Shown piece after piece: positions 14,394 through 21,426 of a stretch of DNA of 58,781 nt. Origin of the DNA: a virus; the IMG/VR virus record IMGVR_UViG_3300029939_000011, positions 1-58,781 of that record. One strand, given 5' to 3'. How positions within the stretch are numbered: the first letter of the stretch is position 1; each line of letters starts with the position of its first letter. The notes below the pieces were generated by a model. The model searched no databases and was not told where the DNA came from. It was given only the letters and a program-made list of their open reading frames with translations. The position numbers and the translations under genes are program-made.

Positions 14394-15194
14394 ATGGCTG
14401 GCGACTGGATCAAGATGCGAAACGATCTGCAATCACATCCAAAAATTGTCCGCATTTTGTCCGCAACCAAGTCGGACAAGTTTAGCGCGATTGGCGGATT
14501 GCATGCGGTTTGGAGCGTCTTTGATACGCATAGTTCAAATGGAGTGCTAGAAGGGTACACACCTGAAACGCTCGACCATGTGATCGGTTGGGATGGCTTC
14601 GCAGCGGCCATGATCATGGTCAAATGGCTGTCATACGATGGGCTGGAAACCCTTACGCTGCCTGAGTTTGACGAGCATAACGGGGCTTCCGGAAAGCGTC
14701 GTGCGGAGGACCAAAAACGTAAGAGAAATTCCAGAAAAGTTCCAGATTTAGTCCCTGATTTGTCCGATGATGATGCGGACAAATTGCGGACAGAAATCGG
14801 ACTAGAGAAGAGAAGAGAAGAGAAGATAGTAAACCTTACTACCCCTAACGGGGTAGTTGTCGGCAACGATGTTGCCAAGCCCGATTCCTGCCCGCATCAG
14901 GACATCATTGCCCTTTACCACGAGTGCTTGCCTGTTGGCACGCACATTCGCGTGTGGAACGGAACTAGGGCGAAGCACCTGCAGGCCCGTTGGCGCGAGA
15001 ACGTCAAGCGGCAAAGCCTTGAGTGGTGGAAGCGGTTTTTCGAATTTGTTGCCGAATCCGAGTTCTTGACCGGCCGTGCGCCTGCCGCGCAAGGTCGTGA
15101 CCCGTTTGTCGTGAGCTTGGATTGGCTGGTGAACCCGACGAATTTCGCCAAGGTCATCGAAGGTAAATACCACCGAGGGGAGACGGCTGCATGA
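14394..15194 (+). CDS. Phage replication initiator-like protein
   Basis: The 266-residue protein begins MAGDWIKMRNDLQSHPKIVR, the start of a family of phage replication proteins with an N-terminal winged helix (about 1-100). A basic linker follows (KRRAEDQKRKRNSRK), and the C-terminal domain (about 165-260) includes HLQARWRENVKRQSLEWWKR. It is the gene directly before dnaB with a 4-base overlap, the place of lambda O. The start at 14394 is set by GGAG and the fit to the family. The gene itself contains repeated motifs that could be the origin. Confidence 0.8.
   Translation: MAGDWIKMRNDLQSHPKIVRILSATKSDKFSAIGGLHAVWSVFDTHSSNGVLEGYTPETLDHVIGWDGFAAAMIMVKWLSYDGLETLTLPEFDEHNGASGKRRAEDQKRKRNSRKVPDLVPDLSDDDADKLRTEIGLEKRREEKIVNLTTPNGVVVGNDVAKPDSCPHQDIIALYHECLPVGTHIRVWNGTRAKHLQARWRENVKRQSLEWWKRFFEFVAESEFLTGRAPAAQGRDPFVVSLDWLVNPTNFAKVIEGKYHRGETAA
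14445..14480. repeat. Iteron-like repeats, first cluster
   Basis: Three copies of TTGTCCG: ATTGTCCGCA at 14445, TTTGTCCGCA at 14456 and the reverse form at 14471-14480. The first two lie 11 bp apart, one helical turn. Confidence 0.5.
14759..14856. repeat. Iteron-like repeats, purine tract and hairpin
   Basis: TTTGTCCGAT (14759), TGCGGACAAA (14774, exact inverse of the copy at 14456), TGCGGACAGA (14785) and ATCGGACTAG (14796) are spaced 11-15 bp. An AGAAG-type purine tract (14805-14826) and a perfect hairpin CTACCCC/GGGGTAG (14839-14856) follow. The order of iterons, purine tract and hairpin is origin-like. Confidence 0.5.
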
Positions 15195-16579
15195 ACATCG
15201 ATGAACGCGAATTCCTGCGGGCGCCCCCGCATGCCGTTGAGGCTGAGCAATCTGTGCTGGGCGCCATGCTCCTGCAAAACGGGTCATGGGACAAGATCGC
15301 CGACTTGTTGGGAGAAGAGGACTTTTACCGCTATGACCATCGATTGATCTACCAGCACATGGTGCGGCTGATCAACTCCAATCGTCCGGCCGATGTCATC
15401 ACTGTCTACGAATCAGCCGATAGCCACGGCAAAGCGGAAGAGATTGGCGGCCTTTCGTACCTCAACGCTCTTGCGCAGAACACGCCTTCTGCGGCCAATA
15501 TCCGCCATTACGCCGAAATCGTGCGCGATCGCTCCTTGCGGCGCAAGGCAATGGCGGCGGCGATGGAGTTCCTGGGCGAGATCGAAGGAACGGCAATAGA
15601 GCCTGGTGCGCTGATCGATGGATTTTCGACGAAACTCGACAGTCTCAGCAATACGGCGATCAAGAGCGAACCCAAACGTGCCAGCGAGTCGATGGTTAAG
15701 CTTATCGAAGCGATCGACAATCGTTACAACGGAAATGAACCGCTTGGCATCGCGACCGGATTTGTGGACATTGACCGTCGCCTGAACGGCGGCATGCGCC
15801 CGGGGAACCTGATTATCGTGGCTGCTCGCCCGAAGATGGGGAAGAGCACCCTGGCACAGAACATTGCACAGCACGTTGCCCAATCCGGTGTTGCCCTGAT
15901 CCTCAACCTGGAAATGACCGAGGAAGAACTGCAGCAGCGCAATGTGGCGGCCATCGGCGGCATGAATCTAGAGCACGTCATCGACGCGAAGCAGATGACG
16001 GATGACGACTGGCCAAAGCTTACGCATGCAGTCCAACGCGTGAACGAACTGGAACTGTACCTCGACTGCCAGCCGGGCATGACCATCTTCGACGTGCGCG
16101 TGAAGGCGAAGCAGGTCAAGCGCAAGACCGGACGTCTGGACTTGCTCGTCATCGACTACTTGCAGCTCATGGCTGGCGCAGGCGACAACCGCAACGCACA
16201 GATCGAAGCGATCACACGCGGCCTGAAAACCCTGGCCAAAGAACTGGACTGCCCGATCATCTTGCTCAGCCAGTTGAGCCGGAAAGTGGAGGAACGACCC
16301 AACAAGCGGCCGATGCCTTCAGACCTTCGTGATTCAGGAGCGATTGAGCAGGATTGTGACATCGCTATCTTCCTCTACCGGGATGAGGTCTACAACCCTG
16401 ACACTATGGACAGAGGTGTATGCGAGGCTAACTTTGCACTGATGCGCCAAGGTAAGCCTGGTATCACGGCCCTGACTTTCATCGGAGAGCAAGCCAAGTT
16501 CGCCGACATTCACCGGCAGTGGGCGCCACGGCCACCCAAGTCTGCGCCATCGCGCGCAAGGGGGTTCAACGATGAATAG
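15191..16579 (+). CDS. dnaB: DnaB-type replicative helicase
   Basis: The 462-residue protein is a full-length hexameric DNA helicase. The N-terminal collar domain starts P-P-H-A-V-E-A-E-Q-S-V-L-G-A-M-L. The ATPase domain has Walker A A-R-P-K-M-G-K-S-T with K218, Walker B L-L-V-I-D-Y-L-Q-L-M, and the H4 motif R-D-S-G-A-I-E-Q-D-C-D. All ATPase residues are in place. It lets the phage build its own replication fork after the initiator opens the origin. ATGA overlap with the initiator gene. Confidence 0.96.
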   Translation: MNIDEREFLRAPPHAVEAEQSVLGAMLLQNGSWDKIADLLGEEDFYRYDHRLIYQHMVRLINSNRPADVITVYESADSHGKAEEIGGLSYLNALAQNTPSAANIRHYAEIVRDRSLRRKAMAAAMEFLGEIEGTAIEPGALIDGFSTKLDSLSNTAIKSEPKRASESMVKLIEAIDNRYNGNEPLGIATGFVDIDRRLNGGMRPGNLIIVAARPKMGKSTLAQNIAQHVAQSGVALILNLEMTEEELQQRNVAAIGGMNLEHVIDAKQMTDDDWPKLTHAVQRVNELELYLDCQPGMTIFDVRVKAKQVKRKTGRLDLLVIDYLQLMAGAGDNRNAQIEAITRGLKTLAKELDCPIILLSQLSRKVEERPNKRPMPSDLRDSGAIEQDCDIAIFLYRDEVYNPDTMDRGVCEANFALMRQGKPGITALTFIGEQAKFADIHRQWAPRPPKSAPSRARGFNDE

Positions 16580-16895
16580 TGGAGCACAACTCAAAGAGCA
16601 TGGGCAGCAACTCGCGATCTGGAACGCCGGCGCAAACTGGCTCGAACAGACCCTCGATAACCTCAAGGCATTCTGCAAGGTGCGCAAGGATATTGGCAGG
16701 CCGGAGTTCCGCGCCGAAGAACTGCGCCAGATCGCCGCCGAGCGCGGTTGGCCAATGCCGCCGTCGCCGAACGCATGGGGTGCAATTCCGGCGATCGCTG
16801 CACGCCGCGGCATCATCAAATTCACCGGTCGCTACGAGAACGCGCAGTCGCCGCGCACCAGGTCGCATCCGGTCAAAGTATGGGAGGCGCTATGA
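16572..16895 (+). CDS. Helicase-associated winged-helix-like protein (107 aa)
   Basis: Residues about 45-90 (EFRAEELRQIAAERGWPMPP, then A-W-G-A-I-P-A-I-A-A-R-R-G-I-I) match a small winged-helix domain often encoded next to phage helicase genes. Role unknown, possibly DNA binding during replication. Overlaps dnaB by 8 bases. Confidence 0.75.
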   Translation: MNSGAQLKEHGQQLAIWNAGANWLEQTLDNLKAFCKVRKDIGRPEFRAEELRQIAAERGWPMPPSPNAWGAIPAIAARRGIIKFTGRYENAQSPRTRSHPVKVWEAL

Positions 16896-17050
16896 GTTTA
16901 ATATCGAATCCGCGAACCTTTAACTACCTGATCATCGGCCTGTTCCTCTGCGCCGCCATGCGCTGGGGATGCGCCGGAAACTGGAAGCAGGTTGCTTACT
17001 GGTTGGCAGCGGCCGTGCTCAATATCGCCACACTTCCAGGAAAGAACTGA
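16892..17050 (+). CDS. Small two-helix membrane protein (52 aa)
   Basis: Two hydrophobic segments (YLIIGLFLCAAM and AYWLAAAVLNIATL) around a short polar turn. ATGA overlap with the upstream gene. Confidence 0.65.
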   Translation: MSLISNPRTFNYLIIGLFLCAAMRWGCAGNWKQVAYWLAAAVLNIATLPGKN

Positions 17051-17051
17051 C

Positions 17052-17477
17052 ATGGCCGGCAATAAGAAACCGCGCAAGCCGCATCGGCAAAAGCCATGCG
17101 TTCTGCCGCTCGGCATTCGCAGTGCGAGCAAGATGGAACTTCCCGGTTACATCGCGAGTACGGCACTTGGTCAGCCTTGGTTCGAAGAGCAGCACGTCTA
17201 CGACCTATTGAGCAACGCCGACATGACCAGGCGCATTGCGAAGGATGGCGATCCGATCTTGCCGGTTGCAGAAGCGATGGTCCAAGCTTGCCGTGAAATC
17301 CAGGAGCGAGCGGCGCGCACCGGCAAGCACGGCGTCACTGGCGATGAACTGCGGGTATTGCGCGAGGGCGTTGCCATGACGATGGATTTCCTGCGCTCGG
17401 TCCGGAATATCGATATCGATCGCGCCGCGCGAGCAGCACTGGCCGAGTTCAACAAGTCGGGAGTACTACGAGTATGA
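17052..17477 (+). CDS. Hypothetical protein (141 aa)
   Basis: A basic N-terminal tail (MAGNKKPRKPHRQKP) precedes a helical body. Residues about 95-125 (HGVTGDELRVLREGVAMTMD) are family-like in Burkholderiales prophages. It begins one base after the previous stop. Function unknown. Confidence 0.75.
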   Translation: MAGNKKPRKPHRQKPCVLPLGIRSASKMELPGYIASTALGQPWFEEQHVYDLLSNADMTRRIAKDGDPILPVAEAMVQACREIQERAARTGKHGVTGDELRVLREGVAMTMDFLRSVRNIDIDRAARAALAEFNKSGVLRV

Positions 17478-17716
17478 CCGACCTGGTCGAACAACTCGAG
17501 ATCAGGCTGGCCGGCGCGCGGCTGAATCCAGAGCCTTCCCGCGCCCATCCTCGCGAGTTTTATGGTGATCCAGCAAAGCATATCAAACTCCAAGGCGAGA
17601 AGGCATGCGGTGGATGCGTATATTCCCGGCCTGGTGCCAAGGGAGCTTTTTGCGGCCAAGGCAAGGAATACGGGAAGCGTTGTTCGATGTTCAAAGAGAA
17701 GGGGAAGAGGAAATGA
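17474..17716 (+). CDS. Cysteine-rich small protein (80 aa)
   Basis: C45, C48, C60 and C70 in K-A-C-G-G-C, F-C-G-Q and R-C-S-M suggest one zinc site. The C-terminus is strongly basic (KEKGKRK). ATGA overlaps on both sides. Confidence 0.7.
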   Translation: MTDLVEQLEIRLAGARLNPEPSRAHPREFYGDPAKHIKLQGEKACGGCVYSRPGAKGAFCGQGKEYGKRCSMFKEKGKRK

Positions 17717-17919
17717 ATCTCCATACCAAGCGCAGTCATTGTGTCACCTTCAAGGGCGGCCCATATGATGGAAAGCAGCGAATGCTTGAAGGTTGCCGCC
17801 TGACTCTTTTTGAGCCGGTAATCCGTCAGATGTACGGTGAGAACCGACCGATAGAAACAGTTCCGCTGGGCCATTATGATGCGGCCATGGACGGATATGC
17901 ATATTGGGTTCCTGCATGA
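17713..17919 (+). CDS. GPYDG-motif small protein (68 aa)
   Basis: V-T-F-K-G-G-P-Y-D-G is a motif shared by many short phage and actinobacterial proteins of unknown role; the rest is beta-rich. The ATG at 17713 overlaps the previous stop. A 15-codon frame at 17916 follows in another ATGA overlap and carries the ribosome site of the next gene. Confidence 0.7.
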   Translation: MNLHTKRSHCVTFKGGPYDGKQRMLEGCRLTLFEPVIRQMYGENRPIETVPLGHYDAAMDGYAYWVPA

Positions 17920-17946
17920 ACAAGTTCGCTAAGAAGGGAGGTAAAA

Positions 17947-18306
17947 GTGATAGACAAAATTGACATGAAAGTTGCAATTGAAAAGATGCGCAACCAGTTG
18001 ATGGCATCAATCGAAAATGCCCTGATTTCGGGAATAGCTGTCCCATATGATCCCGCTTCTGGGCGCGTTGACCTTGTTGAAAACACCATTACCTTCGATC
18101 TCGGAAAAGAGCGGCCAACACTTGATGGGTTGGATTCTCGCGATCTTGAGCTTGTGCGTCAATGGTTTGATGCTGTTCAAGACGTGAATCCTGAGTACCT
18201 TGAGGCCGAGGACTTTGCCTTAGCGAAGAAGGTCTACGGGCGGCTGAATCTTCGCGTTCCTCGGTCTGTGATCGAAGGCTTGACCAAGAATAAAAAGCCC
18301 CGATAG
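17947..18306 (+). CDS. Hypothetical protein (119 aa)
   Basis: Starts at GTG with AAGGGAGG 6 bases upstream, the strongest ribosome site in the operon. The helical 119-residue protein (MIDKIDMKVAIEKMRNQLMA at the start) has no recognised family. Its TAG stop lies in the loop of a leftward terminator hairpin. Confidence 0.7.
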   Translation: MIDKIDMKVAIEKMRNQLMASIENALISGIAVPYDPASGRVDLVENTITFDLGKERPTLDGLDSRDLELVRQWFDAVQDVNPEYLEAEDFALAKKVYGRLNLRVPRSVIEGLTKNKKPR

Positions 18307-18313
18307 TCGGGGC
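18292..18313 (-). terminator. Intrinsic terminator acting leftward
   Basis: GCCCCGA-TAG-TCGGGGC is a perfect 7-bp stem with a 3-base loop. On the minus strand it is followed directly by TTTTTA, so it ends leftward transcripts. On the plus strand no U-run follows, so rightward transcripts should pass. Confidence 0.75.
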
Positions 18314-18398
18314 AAATTCACTAAGCTGGCGGGCGGCGTGAGAAGTGGTGCTTTCTGTGTTTCGCGTATTTTATCCGAAACGCATATTGGGGGAAAGC

Positions 18399-18812
18399 AT
18401 GAACGACAAAGAATTGCATCAATACTGTCTAGAGTGGGTCGAATGGTGCCGCACGCGCAAATATTATGCGCCACCGGTTAAGCGCAACATACTTGATCGC
18501 ATGCGTAACCCGGGAGGCGGAATAGAGCCGAGCGGCCGGAATGACCCGGATATGCAGTTCTTCAATATGGCGATCCATACCCTGGCCGATATGGAAGAGC
18601 ACAAGGAGCAGTTCGCTTGCTTCCACTTCTGCTACATCGAGGGGCGCCGCGGCGTGAAGCGCGAGGCCGAGCGGTTGAAGATATCGCGCCGCACCTATTA
18701 CAACTATGTCGGCCAGTTTGCGCGCCGGGCGATTTCGATGTCGCGGAGCCTGAAAACGGTCCAGGTGGCCATGTTGGAGGGCGTGGATCGATCGGCGCCT
18801 GCGATCGATTAA
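18399..18812 (+). CDS. Late-gene regulator candidate (Q/antiterminator-like)
   Basis: The 137-residue protein starts MNDKELHQYCLEWVEWCRTR. A helix-turn-helix is visible near the end: V-K-R-E-A-E-R-L-K-I-S-R-R-T-Y-Y-N-Y-V. Size, HTH and position (last gene before the late control region) match phage late regulators of the Q/ArpU type. An inverted repeat GTTTCG/CGAAAC lies just upstream of its GGGGGAAAGC ribosome site. No direct proof of antitermination. Confidence 0.65.
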   Translation: MNDKELHQYCLEWVEWCRTRKYYAPPVKRNILDRMRNPGGGIEPSGRNDPDMQFFNMAIHTLADMEEHKEQFACFHFCYIEGRRGVKREAERLKISRRTYYNYVGQFARRAISMSRSLKTVQVAMLEGVDRSAPAID

Positions 18813-18834
18813 GAGAGCGCCGACATGCCCGTAA

Positions 18835-18904
18835 AAGTGTGCAAAATAATTGCGCATCATAGTTGTGGAAATGCTTGCACACTTCGCTTAAAATTTGGGC
18901 TAAT
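18835..18904 (+). promoter_or_regulatory. Long-range inverted repeat and possible late promoter
   Basis: AAGTGTGCAA (18835-18844) and TTGCACACTT (18875-18884) are perfect inverted copies, 40 bp centre to centre. The right arm contains TTGCAC, which with GCTAAT (18899-18904) at 18 bases could be a promoter pointing at the late genes. The spacing suits looping or two bound dimers. Confidence 0.5.
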
Positions 18905-18964
18905 TTGGATAGGCTAAAAAACTGACTCTAAATTTTCAGAAGGGTTTTTGCTTTGGAGATCTCC

Positions 18965-19108
18965 ATGCAAACCGCTCCGCGCTTCACTCTGCCATACACG
19001 AAGCAGGACGAGCGGCGCGCCCTGGCCGAGATCCGGGAGCGGCGTAACGCCTCGCCGCGGCATGATCCGGCGTGGTTCGCCAGCTTCTGGCTCAGGTTGA
19101 GCCAGTAA
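18965..19108 (+). CDS. Small basic protein (47 aa)
   Basis: MQTAPRFTLPYTKQDERRAL begins a 47-residue arginine-rich protein that ends in an aromatic helix (DPAWFASFWLRLSQ). GGAGATCTCC lies before the ATG. No family recognised. It converges with the leftward gene at 19127. Confidence 0.6.
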   Translation: MQTAPRFTLPYTKQDERRALAEIRERRNASPRHDPAWFASFWLRLSQ

Positions 19109-19126
19109 GCATGCTTTTTTTGCAAA

Positions 19127-19294
19127 TTAAGCATTCTTTTCTGATTTTTCCCGCAATGCCTGCAAACCGGCTGCAAACCGCTTAATAGCGGCATGGTCGC
19201 GTTTGTCGGCATAGAGGTTGAGTTGGGCCAGCCCAAGCGCCTCGCGCCGCTCTCGCAGCGCTTTGACGCGATCGGATGAGGTTTTGCCGTTCAT
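19127..19294 (-). CDS. Conserved small prophage protein (55 aa)
   Basis: S-S-D-R-V-K-A-L-R-E-R-R-E-A-L-G-L is the signature of a short helical family common in Burkholderiales prophages, with a strand-like L-N-L-Y-A-D-K between helices; it resembles a ribbon-helix-helix layout. ATGA overlap with the upstream gene. It ends the small leftward operon. Confidence 0.75.
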   Translation of the reverse strand: MNGKTSSDRVKALRERREALGLAQLNLYADKRDHAAIKRFAAGLQALREKSEKNA

Positions 19295-19560
19295 GGCTGC
19301 ACCGTCAGCAACAGGGCGCGGATGTCCGCCTCGAACTGGATCAGGCCGGGATTGCCAGAAAAAGCGGTTCCCTCGACCAACAACGAGTATCGAGCGTGCG
19401 GCATTTTGTGCTCACGGTAGTTCAAACCGCCATGACCTGCGCTATAGACCACAGTTCCCTCACGTCGCTGAGTGACAAACAAGCCGATAGAGCGGTCGGC
19501 CAGTTTGACCGGCTCGTTATCAAGGTTGATGCCGTTGTTAGTGCAGATTTGAATGGACAT
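19291..19560 (-). CDS. Hypothetical protein (89 aa)
   Basis: The 89-residue protein is beta-rich (SIGLFVTQRREGTVVYSAGH in the centre). It begins 2 bases after the previous stop. No family recognised. Confidence 0.7.
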   Translation of the reverse strand: MSIQICTNNGINLDNEPVKLADRSIGLFVTQRREGTVVYSAGHGGLNYREHKMPHARYSLLVEGTAFSGNPGLIQFEADIRALLLTVQP

Positions 19561-19562
19561 GA

Positions 19563-19802
19563 TTAAGCTGCCTCGATGTCGTAAATGGTGCGGCCACTCT
19601 TGCCAGCGCGGGAAGTAAGCTTCGGCAACGAGTCGAAATCAACAACCGATTCGCCGTGGCGCGCAATGTCGCGGCGCAGATTCTCAAAAGCGACACCTGC
19701 GGTGTGAGTTGATGAATCGGTGAAGAAACAACGGAACTCGCCGTTGTGTTCGATGGCAACAATATGTTGATTGCGCGAATCTTGAACTTGTTTGATTTTC
19801 AT
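19563..19802 (-). CDS. Hypothetical protein (79 aa)
   Basis: MKIKQVQDSRNQHIVAIEHN is followed by a mixed alpha/beta body. TTGGAGAA precedes the start. Part of a four-gene leftward operon whose only visible promoter is at 20147-20174. Confidence 0.7.
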   Translation of the reverse strand: MKIKQVQDSRNQHIVAIEHNGEFRCFFTDSSTHTAGVAFENLRRDIARHGESVVDFDSLPKLTSRAGKSGRTIYDIEAA

Positions 19803-19819
19803 TTGTTTTCTCCAAGGAA

Positions 19820-20083
19820 TTAAACGAGGGCCAAAACTTCTTCAAATTTCTTGACGCGGGAGCCGGCAGCTTCGTTGATGGCTTCCTCGGCGCGATTGAG
19901 CAGATCATCCTTGCGCGTGTAGACGCCTTCAGGAATCTGAACGCGGATGTCGTATTGGAACGAGAATTCGTCGGAAGGCCGAGCGAAGGCGTAGACTTTT
20001 GCCGAAGATTGACCAGCCAAGCCAGTGATGTAGACGCGGACTTCGCCAGTACCAGGGTGAGTCCAAGATTTGAATGTTGCCAT
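19820..20083 (-). CDS. First gene of the small leftward operon (87 aa)
   Basis: Beta-rich N-terminal half (YITGLAGQSSAKVYAFARPS) and a helical C-terminus (LLNRAEEAINEAAGSRVKKF). AACGGAGC lies upstream. It could be the regulator of its own promoter, but no HTH is seen. Confidence 0.7.
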   Translation of the reverse strand: MATFKSWTHPGTGEVRVYITGLAGQSSAKVYAFARPSDEFSFQYDIRVQIPEGVYTRKDDLLNRAEEAINEAAGSRVKKFEEVLALV

Positions 20084-20146
20084 GATGTTTGCTCCGTTTG
20101 GAACGCCTGGAACCGCCAGGACTCGGTTTGTGCTGCTGATGACTGA

Positions 20147-20174
20147 AGTATAGATGTTTCTAGAAACATGTCAA
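20147..20174 (-). promoter_or_regulatory. Leftward promoter with perfect palindromic operator
   Basis: On the minus strand a consensus TTGACA (20174-20169) is 16 bases from TATACT (20152-20147). The spacer is exactly the 16-bp palindrome ATGTTTCTAGAAACAT (20154-20169). A plus-strand -10 candidate, TATAGA at 20149-20154, overlaps it, so one repressor could control both directions. The start codon of the rightward gene lies in the operator. Confidence 0.8.
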
Positions 20175-20374
20175 GAACTATTTTCACGAGCATCCCCACA
20201 CACCGGTACGATATCTGCGAAGCCCGGGCCCAAATCGAAGCCGGCCGCACGATCTATCGCAAGCGGAAGGAGATCATGGAGCGCGTGGATACCGATTGCT
20301 GGCCTGGCTTCATCCTGCAGGGAACCGGCAAGTTCGAGATGATCGAGGTAACGCGCACGGAGTTTTACGCATGA
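20168..20374 (+). CDS. Hypothetical protein (68 aa), divergent gene
   Basis: MSRTIFTSIPTHRYDICEAR begins a 68-residue basic protein. The ATG overlaps the last two bases of the palindromic operator and lacks a ribosome site, which suggests a leaderless or very short-leader message. It ends in a 4-base overlap with the next gene, which supports the frame. Confidence 0.55.
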   Translation: MSRTIFTSIPTHRYDICEARAQIEAGRTIYRKRKEIMERVDTDCWPGFILQGTGKFEMIEVTRTEFYA

Positions 20375-20574
20375 AGCCCAACGACACCGTCGATAAAGCC
20401 ATTGAGCGACTGGCCAACGCATTCTGCAAGATCGGCCAGGGCGCAGCGCACAAGAAACTCTACGTCGAGGCCATGCAGTCTGTGGCGCGCATGCAGCGCA
20501 GCGAGACCTTGCTGGAAATCACCACTGACATGAATCATGCCAAGGTGGCGATGGTCTACGGACCTACGAAATAA
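20371..20574 (+). CDS. Hypothetical helical protein (67 aa)
   Basis: MKPNDTVDKAIERLANAFCK begins an all-helical 67-residue protein. GGAG lies 8 bases upstream. It is the last protein gene before the structured RNA region and the terminase genes. Confidence 0.65.
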   Translation: MKPNDTVDKAIERLANAFCKIGQGAAHKKLYVEAMQSVARMQRSETLLEITTDMNHAKVAMVYGPTK

Positions 20575-20577
20575 GCA

Positions 20578-20649
20578 TCAAAACTCATGCGGATTGCGGC
20601 CGGGAGCTCTCGGCCTGAGCCTAGCTAGCGCAGTCCGCAGGAGTTTTGA
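20578..20649. other. 72-base long-stem RNA hairpin
   Basis: Bases 20578-20598 pair with 20629-20649: 9 bp, one A/G mismatch, 6 bp, a G-U pair, then 4 bp. The top carries a second hairpin GGCCG/CGGCC (20598-20615) and the palindrome CTAGCTAG (20621-20628). No coding frame fits. It could be an RNA processing site, a small RNA, or part of the DNA packaging site next to terS. Confidence 0.6.
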
Positions 20650-20678
20650 GTATCCTTCCATCCTCCTGATGGGATTTG

Positions 20679-20712
20679 CCCGGCGCCCACAACGCGGCGT
20701 CGGGATTTTTCT
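20679..20712 (+). terminator. Strong intrinsic terminator
   Basis: CCCGGCGCC (20679-20687) pairs with GGCGTCGGG (20696-20704) over 9 bp with one G-U, followed by ATTTTTCT. It would stop the middle transcript before the terminase genes unless an antitermination protein acts. Confidence 0.85.
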
Positions 20713-20717
20713 CCATG

Positions 20718-20789
20718 AAGTGAGCCTGTCGATACCAAAGCCTTGATTGGCAAAGAGCGGCGAATACCCGCGCGCCGGCGGGCTCACTT
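20718..20789. other. Inverted repeat between terminator and tRNA-like element
   Basis: AAGTGAGCC (20718-20726) and GGCTCACTT (20781-20789) are exact inverse copies closing a 72-base segment. Smaller hairpins lie inside (CCAA/TTGG, and CCCGC/GCGGG at 20767-20782). Confidence 0.55.
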
Positions 20790-20905
20790 GATGGTGAACG
20801 ATTTGGCGGAATTGGTAGACGCTGAAAGTCGCAAGGCAAAGCTGGACGGGTAACCGGAGGACCAGCGTATTGCAGAGTTCGAATCCTGCACTCGATCACC
20901 ATCAA
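20788..20905 (+). tRNA. Degenerate tRNA-like element (tRNA-Leu-type D arm, T loop and CCA)
   Basis: A Leu-type D arm (TGGCGGAATTGGTAGACGC, 20804-20822) and a canonical T loop GTTCGAATC (20877-20885) are followed by ACCA (20898-20901). The acceptor arms G-A-A-C-G-A-T (20796) and C-T-C-G-A-T-C (20891) pair at 5 of 7 positions. The T stem has one bulged A (20876). No 5-bp stem with a 7-base anticodon loop exists; instead a 6-bp stem ACGCTG/CAGCGT encloses a large insert with its own hairpin. The acceptor helix continues outward for 8 more pairs (TTGATGGT with ACCATCAA), including the CCA, which normal tRNA genes do not do. Confidence 0.5.
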
Positions 20906-20922
20906 CCTTTCAAGACATCGCT

Positions 20923-21426
20923 ATGGCAACCAAGACCATGCGGGTTTCTCCCGCTGATCAGGCTCCGCTAATCATAGCGGACTGGCGCACAGGCGCATTC
21001 ACACAGCGCGACTTGGCGTCGAAGTATCGTGTGAGTGTTGGCTTTGTCAACAAAACGACAAAGGATGTTGCGAAAGACACGGCCGACACCGTGAACAAAT
21101 TAGTTCAAGCAAAACAAGAACTTAGCGAACTTGATGAACATTCCGTGAACAGTGTTCATGCGGTTGTCGATGAGCGAACGAAACACATTCAATTCTTCAC
21201 CAACGCCGCAGTCAAGAACGTCTCCGCAGCGGTCAGGAAAATTACCGAAGCGACTACCCAAGTTGAGCACCGCATGTTGGCAGAAACCATCTTAAAGGGT
21301 CGCGAAACGGTTTTGGGAAAGACGCCAGACACCGCAATCCAGATCAACAACAATGCCCAGCCAGAGCAACGCCGTACTCTTGCCGACTTCTACGCAAGAG
21401 GCGACGCTCAATCCAGCGCTTCGTGA
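20923..21426 (+). CDS. terS: Terminase small subunit
   Basis: The 167-residue protein has an N-terminal helix-turn-helix (ADWRTGAFTQRDLASKYRVS, then V-G-F-V-N-K) and a long helical middle (about 60-130), the layout of small terminases that bind the packaging site and form a ring. The next gene is the large subunit, overlapping by 74 bases. No good ribosome site precedes the ATG. Confidence 0.85.
   Translation: MATKTMRVSPADQAPLIIADWRTGAFTQRDLASKYRVSVGFVNKTTKDVAKDTADTVNKLVQAKQELSELDEHSVNSVHAVVDERTKHIQFFTNAAVKNVSAAVRKITEATTQVEHRMLAETILKGRETVLGKTPDTAIQINNNAQPEQRRTLADFYARGDAQSSAS

Noticed and set aside
19101-19135. Terminator at AAGCATGCTTTTTTT
   Set aside because: The palindrome has no loop, so it cannot form a hairpin of useful size.
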